From positions 2,049,501 through 2,113,500 of the forward strand of contig CP012816.1 in the NCBI GenBank assembly GCA_001936135.1: a stretch of 64,000 nt of DNA, in the 5' to 3' direction. Both the position numbers and the translations under genes were made by a program. How positions within the stretch are numbered: position 1 is the stretch's first letter; each line of letters opens with the position of its first letter. The notes beneath the pieces were generated by a model that made no database searches, was not told the origin of the DNA, and worked only from the letters and a program-made list of their open reading frames with translations. Positions 1 through 11,101 of this stretch are shown piece by piece. Source of the DNA: Saccharomycopsis fibuligera x Saccharomycopsis cf. fibuligera (taxonomy: Eukaryota > Ascomycota > Saccharomycetes > Ascoideales > Saccharomycopsidaceae).

Positions 1-2
1 CT

Positions 3-3000
3 TTGCGCCAATCTCATGTTAGTGCTGACAATGAGCGCAGCGCAAATATTACATTTACTCCCCCAGCGAGTAACAATAGTGTGATTATTGGTCCAAAAAA
101 GACTAGATCTTCCACCATACGCCCTTCTATAGAGTCTGATTCTGATGATACCAGAGCTATTCATTCACCTTCAAGTAAAAGGATTACCTCTGGTATGCTA
201 CATGTTCCACAAAGAAAAGCTGATTCTGCGACATCAAGTACCAGCATTAACGATATTTCAATGGACAAGCTGACTATTCATAAGTCTAATGGAAATGTAT
301 CTAAAGAAGAATCAAAGTCTGAGTCTGAGTCTGAATCTGAGTCTGAGTCTGAGTCTGAGTCTGAGTCTGAGTCTGAGTCTGAGTCTGAGTCTGAGTCTGA
401 GTCTGAGTCTGAGCATGATTCCGATGCCGAAATTGGGTTTAATAATGATACAGAACAAGCTAAGGAATTAGATCAGAAAAGTATTTTGCCAGAACCTCGC
501 AAGGCTCTTAACAAGAATAAAAACTCTCAAGCAAAGGAACCCGAAGAGAAAAGCGTTGTACCAGAACCTCACGAAAGCCCCAATAGAGACAAAAAGCAAC
601 CTAAGGAATCAAAAACGAAAAGTGTTTTACCAGAGCTTCGCAAAAATTTCAACAAGAATGGAAGTTCTCAAAATATAGCATCACAGACTACTTCAGAAAA
701 ACAGCAACCAGAAAATTTGAAACCAAGGTTGAAAAATAAAGGTTCAAAAAATCAAGATAAAAGTGAAAAACGAAATATTACCAGCAATGTACCTACTGAT
801 GCTAAGAAAAAGCCCGTTACTGTCGGATCGACAGTGGCTAAACCAGTTGTACAATCAACCAAGGATAGCGAGCTGGACCACCAAGTACTTGTATTGACCG
901 AAAAGCTTGATACCAAAAAGTTGACTAATAATCTTTCATCAAAAAATCATGAGCACAAAATTGAGACATTTATGTCATTTATACAACGTGACAAAGAATC
1001 TGGATTGCCTGTAGTTTCTCCAATAGCTTGCGATTATTGTCGTAAAGGAAAACAAAAGTGCAGCAGACATTACCCATCTTGCTTCAGATGTATGTTTAGC
1101 GCAAAATCACCTCGGAAATGTGAATATGATGATCAACAGATTGCTAATTATTTCAAGAGACATCCGGAGAAAAAACCACTTAAGCGCTCTCAAATTGATC
1201 ACCAAGCTCAAGAAAATGGAACAATTGATGGTCAGAAATCCCAAATGCTGCAATTATCTCTAGTTAGCACTGGAGCAGGTAAGATAGCATCACCAGAGTC
1301 CCAAGCACCAAAGGCATCTCAAACTGTTGATGTTACAAATAGATCATCACCAAAACCAAAAGGCGTTTTTGCTAGAATGAAAAGAGCATCACCACCACCC
1401 TTGAATGGAAAAGATCAAGAAACAAACGATCAATTGGAGTCAAATAGCAAACAAAATGCAGACAATAATGATGATGGACGAATTTCTGTGAAAGCAGAAA
1501 ATCATACCTTTAATGTTATTCCAAAGGGAAAAGATGGGGTGGTGGTAGAAACTGATGAACCCTCGTTAACCAAGGATGAAATTATGAAAATGTTCAAAAA
1601 TGGAATGAGAATGCCTGCTAGTTTGAAAAGATCTTCAATTAACAAAATTGACATCAAAAAGATTCCAAGAGGCTCTAGATTGGCAGCGAAAAAAGCGAAT
1701 AAATTGATTCAAAGTATTACCAAAGATGGTACGGTAACTTTGTCAAACGGTAAGGAACAAAAATTAACCCTGAATTCTGATGATGAAATTTCTGACTCTC
1801 CCCCTGCTAACATTCACAAAAGAAATAATTTAAAAGAAACAGTAATATCTGATGCTGCTGCTGCAAATAAGCAATCTACAGAAAACAGCATTGGTAAAGG
1901 TAAGGTTAATGCTAAAAGCAAACCTGGTTTGAATGGTGTTCCAGTGAGCTCCAGAAACGGTAAGGAAAGCCAAGAAATTAAAGCTGGCAGTAATACTTAT
2001 GGCATGCCAACAGATGAAGAAAAGCAAAGAATTATCGAAACTCAGTACAAATCAGCAGTGGAAATGCTGACTCAGTCTTCTGCGGGAACTAATATTGGTC
2101 CTGCATTTGATAAAATTAATCAACAATCTACTAATATTACTGAAAGACAGCGCAGGGCTTCTGCATTGATCCAGAAGGCCAAAAAAGACAAGCAACTCAG
2201 AGAAGCTGAAGCAATGAACAAAAGTGAAAGAAGTTTGTCAAAAGCCATCAATGATTCTCTTGATGCTGCTGATGTTTCTATGAATTCTATTTCAAGCACT
2301 AAAAATAATGAGCCTGCATCTGCTGAATTGTTTGCTCAAGTTGAGAATCAGCAACAAAATGATACCGAACAAAATAAGAAAAATCATCTTAGCACTTTGC
2401 TCAAAGTGAAGAAGGATCTAAGTAGCATACGTTCAGGTGAGAATGATACTGACGTTAGCGATAATGATAGTGATGTTGAAATGAAGGACTCTTTTGTCAT
2501 GAAAGCTAATGAAAGCGCTACTGAAGAAAAAATGAAAATTGATTTTCTTGAGCTGTCAACACAAAATCCTGACCCTAGGAGCCAGCAAACCACCGAGCCA
2601 GAAAAGAGAAATGCTTCTGTTATAACGTCAACACAGTTGGACAAGGCTATTTCTGATGATTCAAGTTCTGGTGATTCAGATTCAATTTCTGAAGATTCAG
2701 ACTCTGTTTCGGACTCTGGTTCAGATGATGATGAAAAAGATGCTGCCGGGCGAGGTTTTACTTCGAAATCAACTTCTAGCACAGCTATTCAAACCGCACC
2801 AGCATTAAAACAAAAGCCTACCCAACCTATTTCAAAAACAAACTCAAACTCAATTGGAGGCAGTTTCACACAAGCAAAATCAAGTCAAAGATTACAAAAA
2901 AATCCTACATCAACTACATTAACAAAGCAACAACACAATGTTTCTATTCCACCAATACTGACTGATACTGAGAAAATAAATGAGGATCCCAACAGCGGTT

Positions 3001-3554
3001 TTGGATCATCTGATTCTAATTCCGATTCGAGTGATAGTGAAGATAGTGAGTCAAATGCTGATAGCGAAGGAAGAAAATTTACTGATGCTAAAAGTGATTT
3101 CAATAAATCCAATAAGACGGTCAGCAATGTAGTTAAAGGAGCTTTTAAAATTGAACCAATACCCCAATCAATCCCTGCTTCTAAACAACAGCCTATAGTC
3201 AACAAAGAAGAGCAAAATAACAATGAAAATAGCAGCGGTAACAGTAGCGACAGCAGCGATGATGACAGCGATGATGACAGCGATGATGACAGCGATGATG
3301 ACAGTAGCAATGACGACTCATCTGACGAAGAACAAGGTGTAAATAAGCAGCTAAAAAATTCAAGTTCCTCCTCCGCAGCGATTTCAAAAAAATCTGCAAA
3401 TGAGCCATTACATACTAAATCTAGTAAGAAAAGTCGACCACATAAACTTGGTCCACTTACTCAAGCTCCGGCTTCACCAGAACGAGAACAACTGACAATT
3501 GCTAAATTTGCCAATACAAATAATTCTCTCAAAACCAAGAAAACCACCACCCCC

Positions 3555-3608
<54 letters not shown>

Positions 3609-4124
3609 TTGAAAAGTTTATCTTCTTTGTCTCAATTAGCCTCCCGTGGTGTTCCTGATGTCAAGGATATTGCTAAACCTTCTTCGTCATCGCTACAAGC
3701 CACGGTAAATCAGAGAAAATCTCGCAGAGGCGTATTTTCAAGAAATTCCCTAACTGGCGGTGCTACAGCAGTTGATGCCGATTCTGATTCAAGTTCAGAT
3801 AGCGATAGCGATAGCGATAGCGATTCAGATGTCTCAAGTAGTGGCTCCGACAGCGATAATATTGACCAGACAACCGCCAAGAAAAGCCAGCAAGCGGCTA
3901 GAGCAAAGAATAAAAAGCAGAATGGAAAGAGTTCGGATTCGAATTCAGGATCGAGTTCGGATTCGGATTCGGATTCGGATTCGGATTCGGATTCAGATGA
4001 AGCAGAAGGAGCTAATGTAAGCCAGGGCCAACCTTTCATCACATCACGTAAGGCAAGAGACTTGGTTGGAGCTAGAAAAAAGTCAACTAAAGGACGCAAT
4101 AAAGGCTTTAGAGGCTTGTGGTGA
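3..4124 (+). CDS. Ser/Asp-rich nuclear-type protein with a Zn2Cys6 motif, 5' partial
   Basis: The frame is open from the left edge and no credible start lies near it, so the N-terminus is outside the window. The visible part is about 1,373 residues, mostly low complexity: a long Ser-Glu run (about residues 106-137), several Ser-Asp runs, an Asn run near residue 1190 and Lys-rich stretches. The only recognisable fold is a Cys cluster at residues 343-373 with spacing C-x2-C-x6-C-x6-C-x2-C-x9-C, preceded by an acidic and basic linker. This fits a fungal Zn2Cys6 DNA-binding domain, placed unusually far inside the protein. The C-terminus is basic (ITSRKARDLVGARKK). I do not recognise the family. 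The composition suggests a chromatin or nucleolar protein, which is inference. Several CTG codons fall in Ser/Thr contexts and may encode Ser. Confidence 0.8.
318..413 (+). repeat. TCTGAG hexanucleotide repeat coding for Ser-Glu
   Basis: Near-perfect six-base repeat, about 16 units, in frame as alternating Ser and Glu codons. The opposite strand and other frames stay open through it, giving false overlapping reading frames. Copy number is likely variable between strains. Confidence 0.95.
3554..3606 (+). repeat. AAC trinucleotide repeat (poly-Asn)
   Basis: Uninterrupted AAC run in frame with the first gene, encoding about 18 Asn. Further GATAGC and GATTCG repeats coding for Ser-Asp lie near 3240-3305, 3780-3830 and 3945-4000. 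Confidence 0.95.
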
Positions 4125-5593
4125 TTAACCTCTAAAAAATGTTAAATGAGCTGCAGTTAATTTTTGAACTTTTTTTTTTTTTTTTTTTTTCAAATGAGAT
4201 TTCATCCCATGTTTAGTTTTTTATTATAATTTTTATTTTAATGTCTTTATTATCACGTATCTGTTAATCGACTTTGCGTATTTGTAAAACCTTTTTTGAA
4301 CTCTCTCTAAATTATATCTTTGTTTTATTATTATATAAATATGTACATTATCACTATTACGATTTCAAGCATTGTTATATTTTTCACTTTATTTGCGCCT
4401 TTTTATTGCTTTATTCTTGTGCAAATAATATTTTTAACTAAACTGGCTACAACGTTTTAAAAATGCGTGATTGGGCTCTGCATGTATTTATCTTTGCCTT
4501 TTTTTCTGCTTGTGAAATTTGTGTAGCTTTTTTTACTTTTTTGTGAATAATTTAGGCTTTCAGAAGTTTTTGATTGCCAAAAATCAACTCCAAGAACTGT
4601 GATTTGCGCTTTAGTGGAACGCCAAGGCAAGTGTTGTGGGTTGGCCGTTATGGCTGCCCAAAGTTGAAAAGGTTACAGACGTTTATTTAGGAAATAATCA
4701 ATTAATCAATTAATCAATTCATTACTTTATTAACAGTTTATGAGGAGAGATGGAAAAAACAGAAAAGGAAGAAAAACATTAATAAACAAATACGTGAAAT
4801 AGTTAACGATAAGTACTATTTGAAAACAGAACAAAAAAAGCTAGAAAATAATGATACACAATTAAGAAATTGTATATAATAAGTGGACGTTAACGACTAA
4901 TGACGAAACATGAGCGAAATCAAAGCACAATAACAAGGTGATTGTAAACAAAAAGAAAACGATAATAAAAAACTTATGATAAAGATCAAAAGAGAATTAG
5001 AAGAATATAACCGTTCGTGACCTTTGTGTATAAGTCTGTAAAATGAGGGAAAGAGAAAAGACAGCAAACAACGATAATAAAACGATACGTGGATATATAC
5101 GTTTGAATGTATATCAAAAATAAACAAATTATTAGAATAGAAATAGTCAAGAACTAAAAAAGGAAAAAGGAACAGTTAAAAAAATAAAAATAAAACACAA
5201 CATAACAAAGTAAACGATGGATAAGTGAAAAAAAATCAATTGCATATACTTGGCTGGTACCCAGATAAATGCAAAATATAAATCAGCCAGATGACCTTTT
5301 TCTCAGAAAAAGTAAAAAAAAAAAAAAAAAAAAAAATAAATGAAATATAAACATATTAAAGATTAAGTTAGGCCCTTAAAAAGAAAAAATCTGAGCGAGA
5401 ATAAACAGTCATTTGGAAGCAAAAAAAGATATTATTGTTGTTCAAAAAACAAGTTCGAGAAGTGAATTGATAAAATACAGTCTTTATTTTTTTTCTTTTT
5501 ATTTTTATTTTACTTTTTATTTTTGAGTTATTTTTCCTTCAAGAATTTGAATGATGTCCAGAAGGTTTGGTACGCATATAATAACTAAACTGT
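4125..5593. other. Intergenic, convergent 3' ends
   Basis: About 1.5 kb between two convergent genes. It is AT-rich with T and A runs near 4170-4190 and 5317-5335. Three eight-base AATCAATT-like units lie near 4695-4722. I see no gene or RNA gene; it presumably holds both 3' UTRs and poly(A) signals. Confidence 0.7.
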
Positions 5594-8500
5594 CTATTGT
5601 TGATCAGATTGCGAGCTTAGAGATGATGGGGCGTTTTCTTGCTGCTGCTGCTGCTGCTTTTGCTGCTGCTGTTGTCTTTCTAATCTTTTTTGTTTTCTTA
5701 ATTGTTGAGCGGCAGTCAAACCATCTTCACTGAAGCTAGGCGATGAACCACTTCCACGAAGAGTTTTCAACAAATTACGTGCTCTAGCACCAACATCGCT
5801 GTCATTCTCAAGATCATCATCAGCGATGGCTTCCTCGCTACTGTCGATCTCTTTAGCAGGCTGTTGAGGTTGTTGATGCAGTTGTTGATCAGAAGAGACT
5901 TCTGTACCTTCACTGCCAGGTTTGCCTCCATCGTCTTCATCTTCTTCCTTAATGGAGTCATCTATAACTGATAAATTAGCCATACTGTGACTATCAATTG
6001 AATCATCATCAGACAGCAAACCCAAACCAGTGGTAGTGACCTCCAAAATATTTTTTTTTGCATCTAATAATTTTTTTCTAGCAAGGGCTTTTCTTCTTGC
6101 TGAAGAAGGATCGCCTTTCGAAGGGCCAACTTTTTTCAATTTTTCTAGCAAGTTATCCATAACCGCATTGCGGTCAGCTTCTCCCTGCTGAGCTTTTTCA
6201 CGCTCAGTGATAGTTTTTTCCAACATGAGCTTTCTTTGTTCATATACCTTCAATTCTTCCTCACGTTTCAAATTATCTCTTTGGGCCTTTTGATATTCTT
6301 GAATGAAGTTAGAAAATTTAGCAAAAAAAGAATTGCGTGCGAAATTGTCACTAGTACTTTCGCCAAAGAAAACCATTAACCTGTTAAAACCGTTGAGAAT
6401 AATTTTGGCTTGTTCAGAAAGTAGCTCACTTTTTCTTCTAGCATCCGGAAGTGAAGGTAAAACTGTGGCTAAAACCCTATCTTTTGGATGGAATAACGTT
6501 GAATCACTCAAATTACCAATGTCAATGGATGTCTCAACATTCTTGATAGAACGAGAATATTCTTTGCAATCATTCTCCAAAACCTCTATAGACAATTTAG
6601 CAACAGTTAACACTGGTTTCAACTCATCCAAAAACTCTGAGAATTGAGGATAAACTTGTCTAACAATTTTTTCAATGTAGTGCAAAAAAGTCATACTATT
6701 CTTATCATCCTTCATGAAACTCAATCTTTGCAACGTGCTCAATTTGAAGCCACGAGCTTGTTTTCCAGCATCATTCATGTAATTACCAAATGCTAATATG
6801 ATATTGAAAACATATCTAATGTTATCGGAATTCTGAATAGCTTCAACTGCTTCGTCGACCTGTTGTAATTTAGTGACTAAAAGAGAATATTCTTTTTCAA
6901 AATTAGTGATAACCAACAATGCTCTCATTCTTGAGTTCCAGTAATGCTGCAAATTGTAAATCAACTCCAAGTATATTCTATCAGCTCTTTGTAATTCATT
7001 TGGATCCTTGTCAGGCTTCTTTTCTGAGCCTCTGGTCCAATCAGTACTGTATGGTTCCAAGTTTCTGGCCAAGTTGTTTGGAACTTCGATAATTTCACGC
7101 TTAGCCAAAAATTCCAAAACGTTCACATTATCAAGCACTGAATCGTCGCAAGATAAAACTTTAAGAACAGTTTCCTCATCAGAAAGATGTGAAAATGCAT
7201 GCAAGTTAATATTGAACTGTTGGTTGATATCTCTTGGCAAAAATGTGACCTTATTGATTTCTGAAGCTTTCTTACTAGCCAATTTTTTAGCCTCTTTGGC
7301 AGCAAACAAATCTTCCATTTCATCAAAGACACCTTTCCCTAGCAAATCGTTAGCAAAAGTTTCACCAGAAACGCCATCCCACACAGAGTTCTCAGTATTT
7401 TCAAGCTTTTCCCAGTGCAATTGTTTCAATTTTCTCTTTGGTCTTGGGTAATTCACAAATGGATCATTGACCCCAAGAGCCATAGAAACACGTTTAGAAA
7501 CAGGACCAGAAGGAAATGGCGGAGGCACAGGAGAATTTGGAGAAAATGGTGGAGATGTCGGAGAAAGCATGCCTGGTAACGGTGGTGGAGGAGGAGGTGG
7601 TGGGGGAGACTGGGCACCAGCAAAAGGCACAGGAGAAGGAGAAAGCGATGGAGGTAATGGGGGAGGAGGTGGGGCAGAAGAGGATAAAGGCGGCAGAGAT
7701 GGTGTAAGTGATGGTGGTAAAGGTGGTGCTGGAGGTGGAGGCGCCAGCGTTGATTTTGATAACGGCGTCGTAGATGCAGTCGAACCTTCTGCGTGTGGTG
7801 GAGGTGGAGGAGGAGGAGGAGGAAGAGATTGTGTTCCTAAAGCTTCTCCAGAATGTCCTCCTTTCTTAACAATTTCGTCCAAAACAGGTTTGAAAGATTG
7901 GGCATTTTGACCTGATGCTTTAACATCGTTTATAGCGGTGTTTCCGCTTATCACCTCGCCAATAGAAGGTTGTTGAACTTGACCGCCAATATACTTTTGC
8001 TCAAGACGAGCCATAATCCTATTAGGCGATTCTTCTTCGTCCTCGGCGGCAGCAGCAGCAGCAGCAGTAGCAGTAGCAGCAGAAGTTGCTCGTTCTTTAG
8101 AAAGAGCATTCAATCTTTTTTGTAGTTCGGCTTTCAAAAATTCAACTTCTTGCAATTCTTCCTTCAATTTGTTTTTATATTCAGGATTCAAAGACTTGCG
8201 TTTATCTTGGGGAGCAGTGTCAGGTATATCATCAATATTAAAATCAATGTTGAAATCTTTGAATGAACTATTCAACTCGTTTAATCTATCAAAGGCCATA
8301 TACTTTTTCTTTCTCATAAGCTCTTGCATTCTTTCATCATCGCTGTATTTTATGATATCGTTTGAATCTTGCTGCAAACTTTCCAATTTCTTTCTTAATT
8401 TTGCAAGTTTGTCCAAATCATCGTCTCTTGCAGGTCTTGGTTCTGGTGATGACACCGGTTCCATATGCATAAACGAGTTTGGAACAGGAGATTGCTTATT

Positions 8501-10831
8501 TGCTTTACTCACAGTTTCGAAATCAGCGTTTTCAAGATCCCAAGCCAATTTACCAATCAGGTCCATTTGGTCTCTCAAATGTCTCAATCTGTTATTAGGC
8601 TCTATAGTTTTTCTGAGAAGATTACTTTGTTGCTTGTAGTCATCTCTTTTCTGAGCCAAGTTTGCCTTGATTTTAGATAATACTTGTTGGTTTGAGCCCA
8701 AGTTTTCAGATGAAGTGCTACCAGAAATGGCAACAAACAATTCTCTCATTTCCAATTCTTGTTGATTCTTCTCCTGCAAATGCTGCTCTTTCAATTTCTC
8801 TAACTCAGAGTTTAACTGATCATTCATTCTTTTTTGCCTTTGCACTAATATTGCTTGCTCATTCAATTCCTTGTTGAGTTTCTCCAACATACCTTGAGCA
8901 CCCAATGAGAGCTGCCGGGCCATTTCATCTCTTTCTGCAGTTGCTTCTTCAGCACGCTTATTAGCCTCTTTGAGCTCTTTAATTGCTCTACGAGCCATTT
9001 CATCGTTTTGCAAGCCAGAGTATAATCTTTGAATGGCAATATTCATTGAGGCATCTTCGTCCGAGCTAGTATTATGCATAGCGACGCCAGATACTATTCC
9101 GTCAATCAATCTGAACGATTTAGACAACTCTTGAGAATCGTTTGCCTTCATAGGATCAGCCTGAGCTAAGAACATGTGCTGCAATGTTGAGAGAAAGTAA
9201 CCTTCTGCATCGCTACCTTTGACTTTATGCCACACTTGATTCACCAATGATAGCGGATCATTTAGGTCGACATTCGTGCTATTATCTGCTTTCACCATAG
9301 ATTCGTAGTCGAGGGCCGCATTTTCTTCAAACTCACGTATTTTATCATCAATCGTGTCGTTGGCCAATTCTTGAAATTTTTTGAATAATTTAGCCAAGCC
9401 AGCAGCTTTGAACTGTGCTCTAATATGCAATCTGATTCTGAAATCTTCGCCGGTCTGCGCTATGCTGTTGATCAACAAAACGGTGGCATAAACATACTCA
9501 ATCAAATTATTTTCTCCGCTTTGACCATTGGCTTTGAATTCATCAGAAGCGCCTACCAAAGAGCCCATTTTGCCTCTTCCGTCAAAAGTTTCAGAAACCA
9601 CCTTGAGCCATTCTTCAAATCTTCTTGGCTTTGACCTTGACGTAGCGCTTGACGTCGACGATGGTGAGTTTGTAGATTCACGCCTATTCTTTTTCTGTTT
9701 TCCAGGCATGTACTTCTCCATGCCTTTGACATGGTTGTAGATATTGTCAGAAGTGAGATTATCCAAAGAGGCCAAAACTTGGCGGAAGCCCTCGGGAGCC
9801 ATCCAGTGAGTTAAAAACAACAACATGTCACTCACCATCTTTCTAGTCAGTAGCTTTGGCGATATTATGGCATTTGCGATGGCTGGAATGCACACTTTAG
9901 ACTTTATTGCCATGTCAGCGCCATCAGTTATATTCAATATCGATTTGATACACTTGAGCAAGTGGAGCTCTCTGTCTAAAATCTCCTCGGCCGACATGTA
10001 GCCGTGTCTAGTCTTCGAGTGCAACTGTTGTAGAACATTACACAAAACAATCAACCCTTGGGCCTCAATAAATTTCGTGACCCACTCGACCGGTTCTGTT
10101 CTCAACGAGACCCAAAGATTGCCCAACTGGGGAATTGTGATAGACTTGTCGATGAGTTTTTTGACGTAGAATTCGGGCGTAACGCTTTCTTCGCCTTGCT
10201 TGGTTCTGCGCTCTTGTTTCTTGAAGTCATTCAACGCGTCCTGGTAGATAAGCATCCACTTTTTAGCCGGCCGGTAGTTATGCATCTCGACTTTTGCCGC
10301 CTGAGGCAAACTCTTGAAATCTCTTTTTTCCATAAGCTCGCTAAACATTGCGTCAATAACTGCTTCATCCTCGGGCATTTTCATCTTTATCTGGAAATCG
10401 TTAGAGCTCGGCGACACGCTGTGAGCCGGCCGGTGGCTGCTCGAGCTGCTTACTCGCTGCTGGGAGGACGAGGACGTGCTCTTTCTGGGTTGCTGTTGAT
10501 AGGACACCGACAGATGGTGCGATCTCACTGTTGGGATTGGCTTGATGTCGGTCAAAGCATTGATGTCTTTGTACGTGAGAAAATTCGAGGTGCGGCGGCT
10601 TTGCGGCGACGGCGGCGACTGCAAGCTCGAGGTATTCTTTGTGTCTAGAGTGTGGTACGAGCTGGAGTGCAGCACAGAATGATTGTGTGTGGAGCCTGAG
10701 GAGTACGAAGACACGCTTGCCTGTCTTCGTCTATCTTGGGAGTACACGGACTCGTCGTCGCCATTGTCGTTTCGCGAGGTGAACTTTTTGAGCCCGGAGA
10801 AAAGGGAGCTTGACCCTTGCCTTGAGCTCAT
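5594..10831 (-). CDS. BNI1: Formin Bni1-like, actin nucleator
   Basis: A 1,745-residue formin that would nucleate and elongate actin cables at polarity sites under Rho GTPase control. Regions in order: Ser-rich basic N-terminus; GTPase-binding/FH3 region from about residue 155 (AVIDAMFSELMEKRDF); coiled coils about 620-730 and 780-930; FH1 with poly-Pro tracts about 1009-1105; FH2 about 1128-1530 with KRKLKQLHWEK and the conserved FGNYMND; an autoregulatory DAD-like segment near 1557 (VMDNLLEKLKK followed by RRKALARKK); and a poly-Gln tail. Length and domain order fit Bni1 rather than the shorter Bnr1. An Ala run near residue 920 is coded by a GCT/GCA repeat. The ATG at 10829-10831 starts the conserved frame. 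No intron is seen. Confidence 0.95.
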   Translation of the reverse strand: MSSRQGSSSLFSGLKKFTSRNDNGDDESVYSQDRRRQASVSSYSSGSTHNHSVLHSSSYHTLDTKNTSSLQSPPSPQSRRTSNFLTYKDINALTDIKPIPTVRSHHLSVSYQQQPRKSTSSSSQQRVSSSSSHRPAHSVSPSSNDFQIKMKMPEDEAVIDAMFSELMEKRDFKSLPQAAKVEMHNYRPAKKWMLIYQDALNDFKKQERRTKQGEESVTPEFYVKKLIDKSITIPQLGNLWVSLRTEPVEWVTKFIEAQGLIVLCNVLQQLHSKTRHGYMSAEEILDRELHLLKCIKSILNITDGADMAIKSKVCIPAIANAIISPKLLTRKMVSDMLLFLTHWMAPEGFRQVLASLDNLTSDNIYNHVKGMEKYMPGKQKKNRRESTNSPSSTSSATSRSKPRRFEEWLKVVSETFDGRGKMGSLVGASDEFKANGQSGENNLIEYVYATVLLINSIAQTGEDFRIRLHIRAQFKAAGLAKLFKKFQELANDTIDDKIREFEENAALDYESMVKADNSTNVDLNDPLSLVNQVWHKVKGSDAEGYFLSTLQHMFLAQADPMKANDSQELSKSFRLIDGIVSGVAMHNTSSDEDASMNIAIQRLYSGLQNDEMARRAIKELKEANKRAEEATAERDEMARQLSLGAQGMLEKLNKELNEQAILVQRQKRMNDQLNSELEKLKEQHLQEKNQQELEMRELFVAISGSTSSENLGSNQQVLSKIKANLAQKRDDYKQQSNLLRKTIEPNNRLRHLRDQMDLIGKLAWDLENADFETVSKANKQSPVPNSFMHMEPVSSPEPRPARDDDLDKLAKLRKKLESLQQDSNDIIKYSDDERMQELMRKKKYMAFDRLNELNSSFKDFNIDFNIDDIPDTAPQDKRKSLNPEYKNKLKEELQEVEFLKAELQKRLNALSKERATSAATATAAAAAAAEDEEESPNRIMARLEQKYIGGQVQQPSIGEVISGNTAINDVKASGQNAQSFKPVLDEIVKKGGHSGEALGTQSLPPPPPPPPPHAEGSTASTTPLSKSTLAPPPPAPPLPPSLTPSLPPLSSSAPPPPPLPPSLSPSPVPFAGAQSPPPPPPPPPLPGMLSPTSPPFSPNSPVPPPFPSGPVSKRVSMALGVNDPFVNYPRPKRKLKQLHWEKLENTENSVWDGVSGETFANDLLGKGVFDEMEDLFAAKEAKKLASKKASEINKVTFLPRDINQQFNINLHAFSHLSDEETVLKVLSCDDSVLDNVNVLEFLAKREIIEVPNNLARNLEPYSTDWTRGSEKKPDKDPNELQRADRIYLELIYNLQHYWNSRMRALLVITNFEKEYSLLVTKLQQVDEAVEAIQNSDNIRYVFNIILAFGNYMNDAGKQARGFKLSTLQRLSFMKDDKNSMTFLHYIEKIVRQVYPQFSEFLDELKPVLTVAKLSIEVLENDCKEYSRSIKNVETSIDIGNLSDSTLFHPKDRVLATVLPSLPDARRKSELLSEQAKIILNGFNRLMVFFGESTSDNFARNSFFAKFSNFIQEYQKAQRDNLKREEELKVYEQRKLMLEKTITEREKAQQGEADRNAVMDNLLEKLKKVGPSKGDPSSARRKALARKKLLDAKKNILEVTTTGLGLLSDDDSIDSHSMANLSVIDDSIKEEDEDDGGKPGSEGTEVSSDQQLHQQPQQPAKEIDSSEEAIADDDLENDSDVGARARNLLKTLRGSGSSPSFSEDGLTAAQQLRKQKRLERQQQQQKQQQQQQENAPSSLSSQSDQQ

Positions 10832-11070
10832 TTTTGGGTACGGGGAGCGGCTGGGAGACTGCTAGTGGGCTCTTGCGAAGGTTGTGTGTAGTGCGATAGA
10901 CGGTAAGTGCTCAGTAGCGCTGCTGACAAAGCTCGATCTGTAGACTGTAGAGGAGCGAAAGTGACACAGCACGATTACTTGAATGCGGAAAAATCAATTA
11001 GCTGAAAATGGAAATGACAAGTGCTAAAAACGAGGGATGCTGGGTGTAGCGGCAGCGCTTTTTACTGCTA

Positions 11071-11101
<31 letters not shown>

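Noticed and set aside
2885-4099. Long antisense frames inside the first gene
   Set aside because: They are shadows of Ser-Asp and Ser-Glu repeat codons and carry only low-complexity text.
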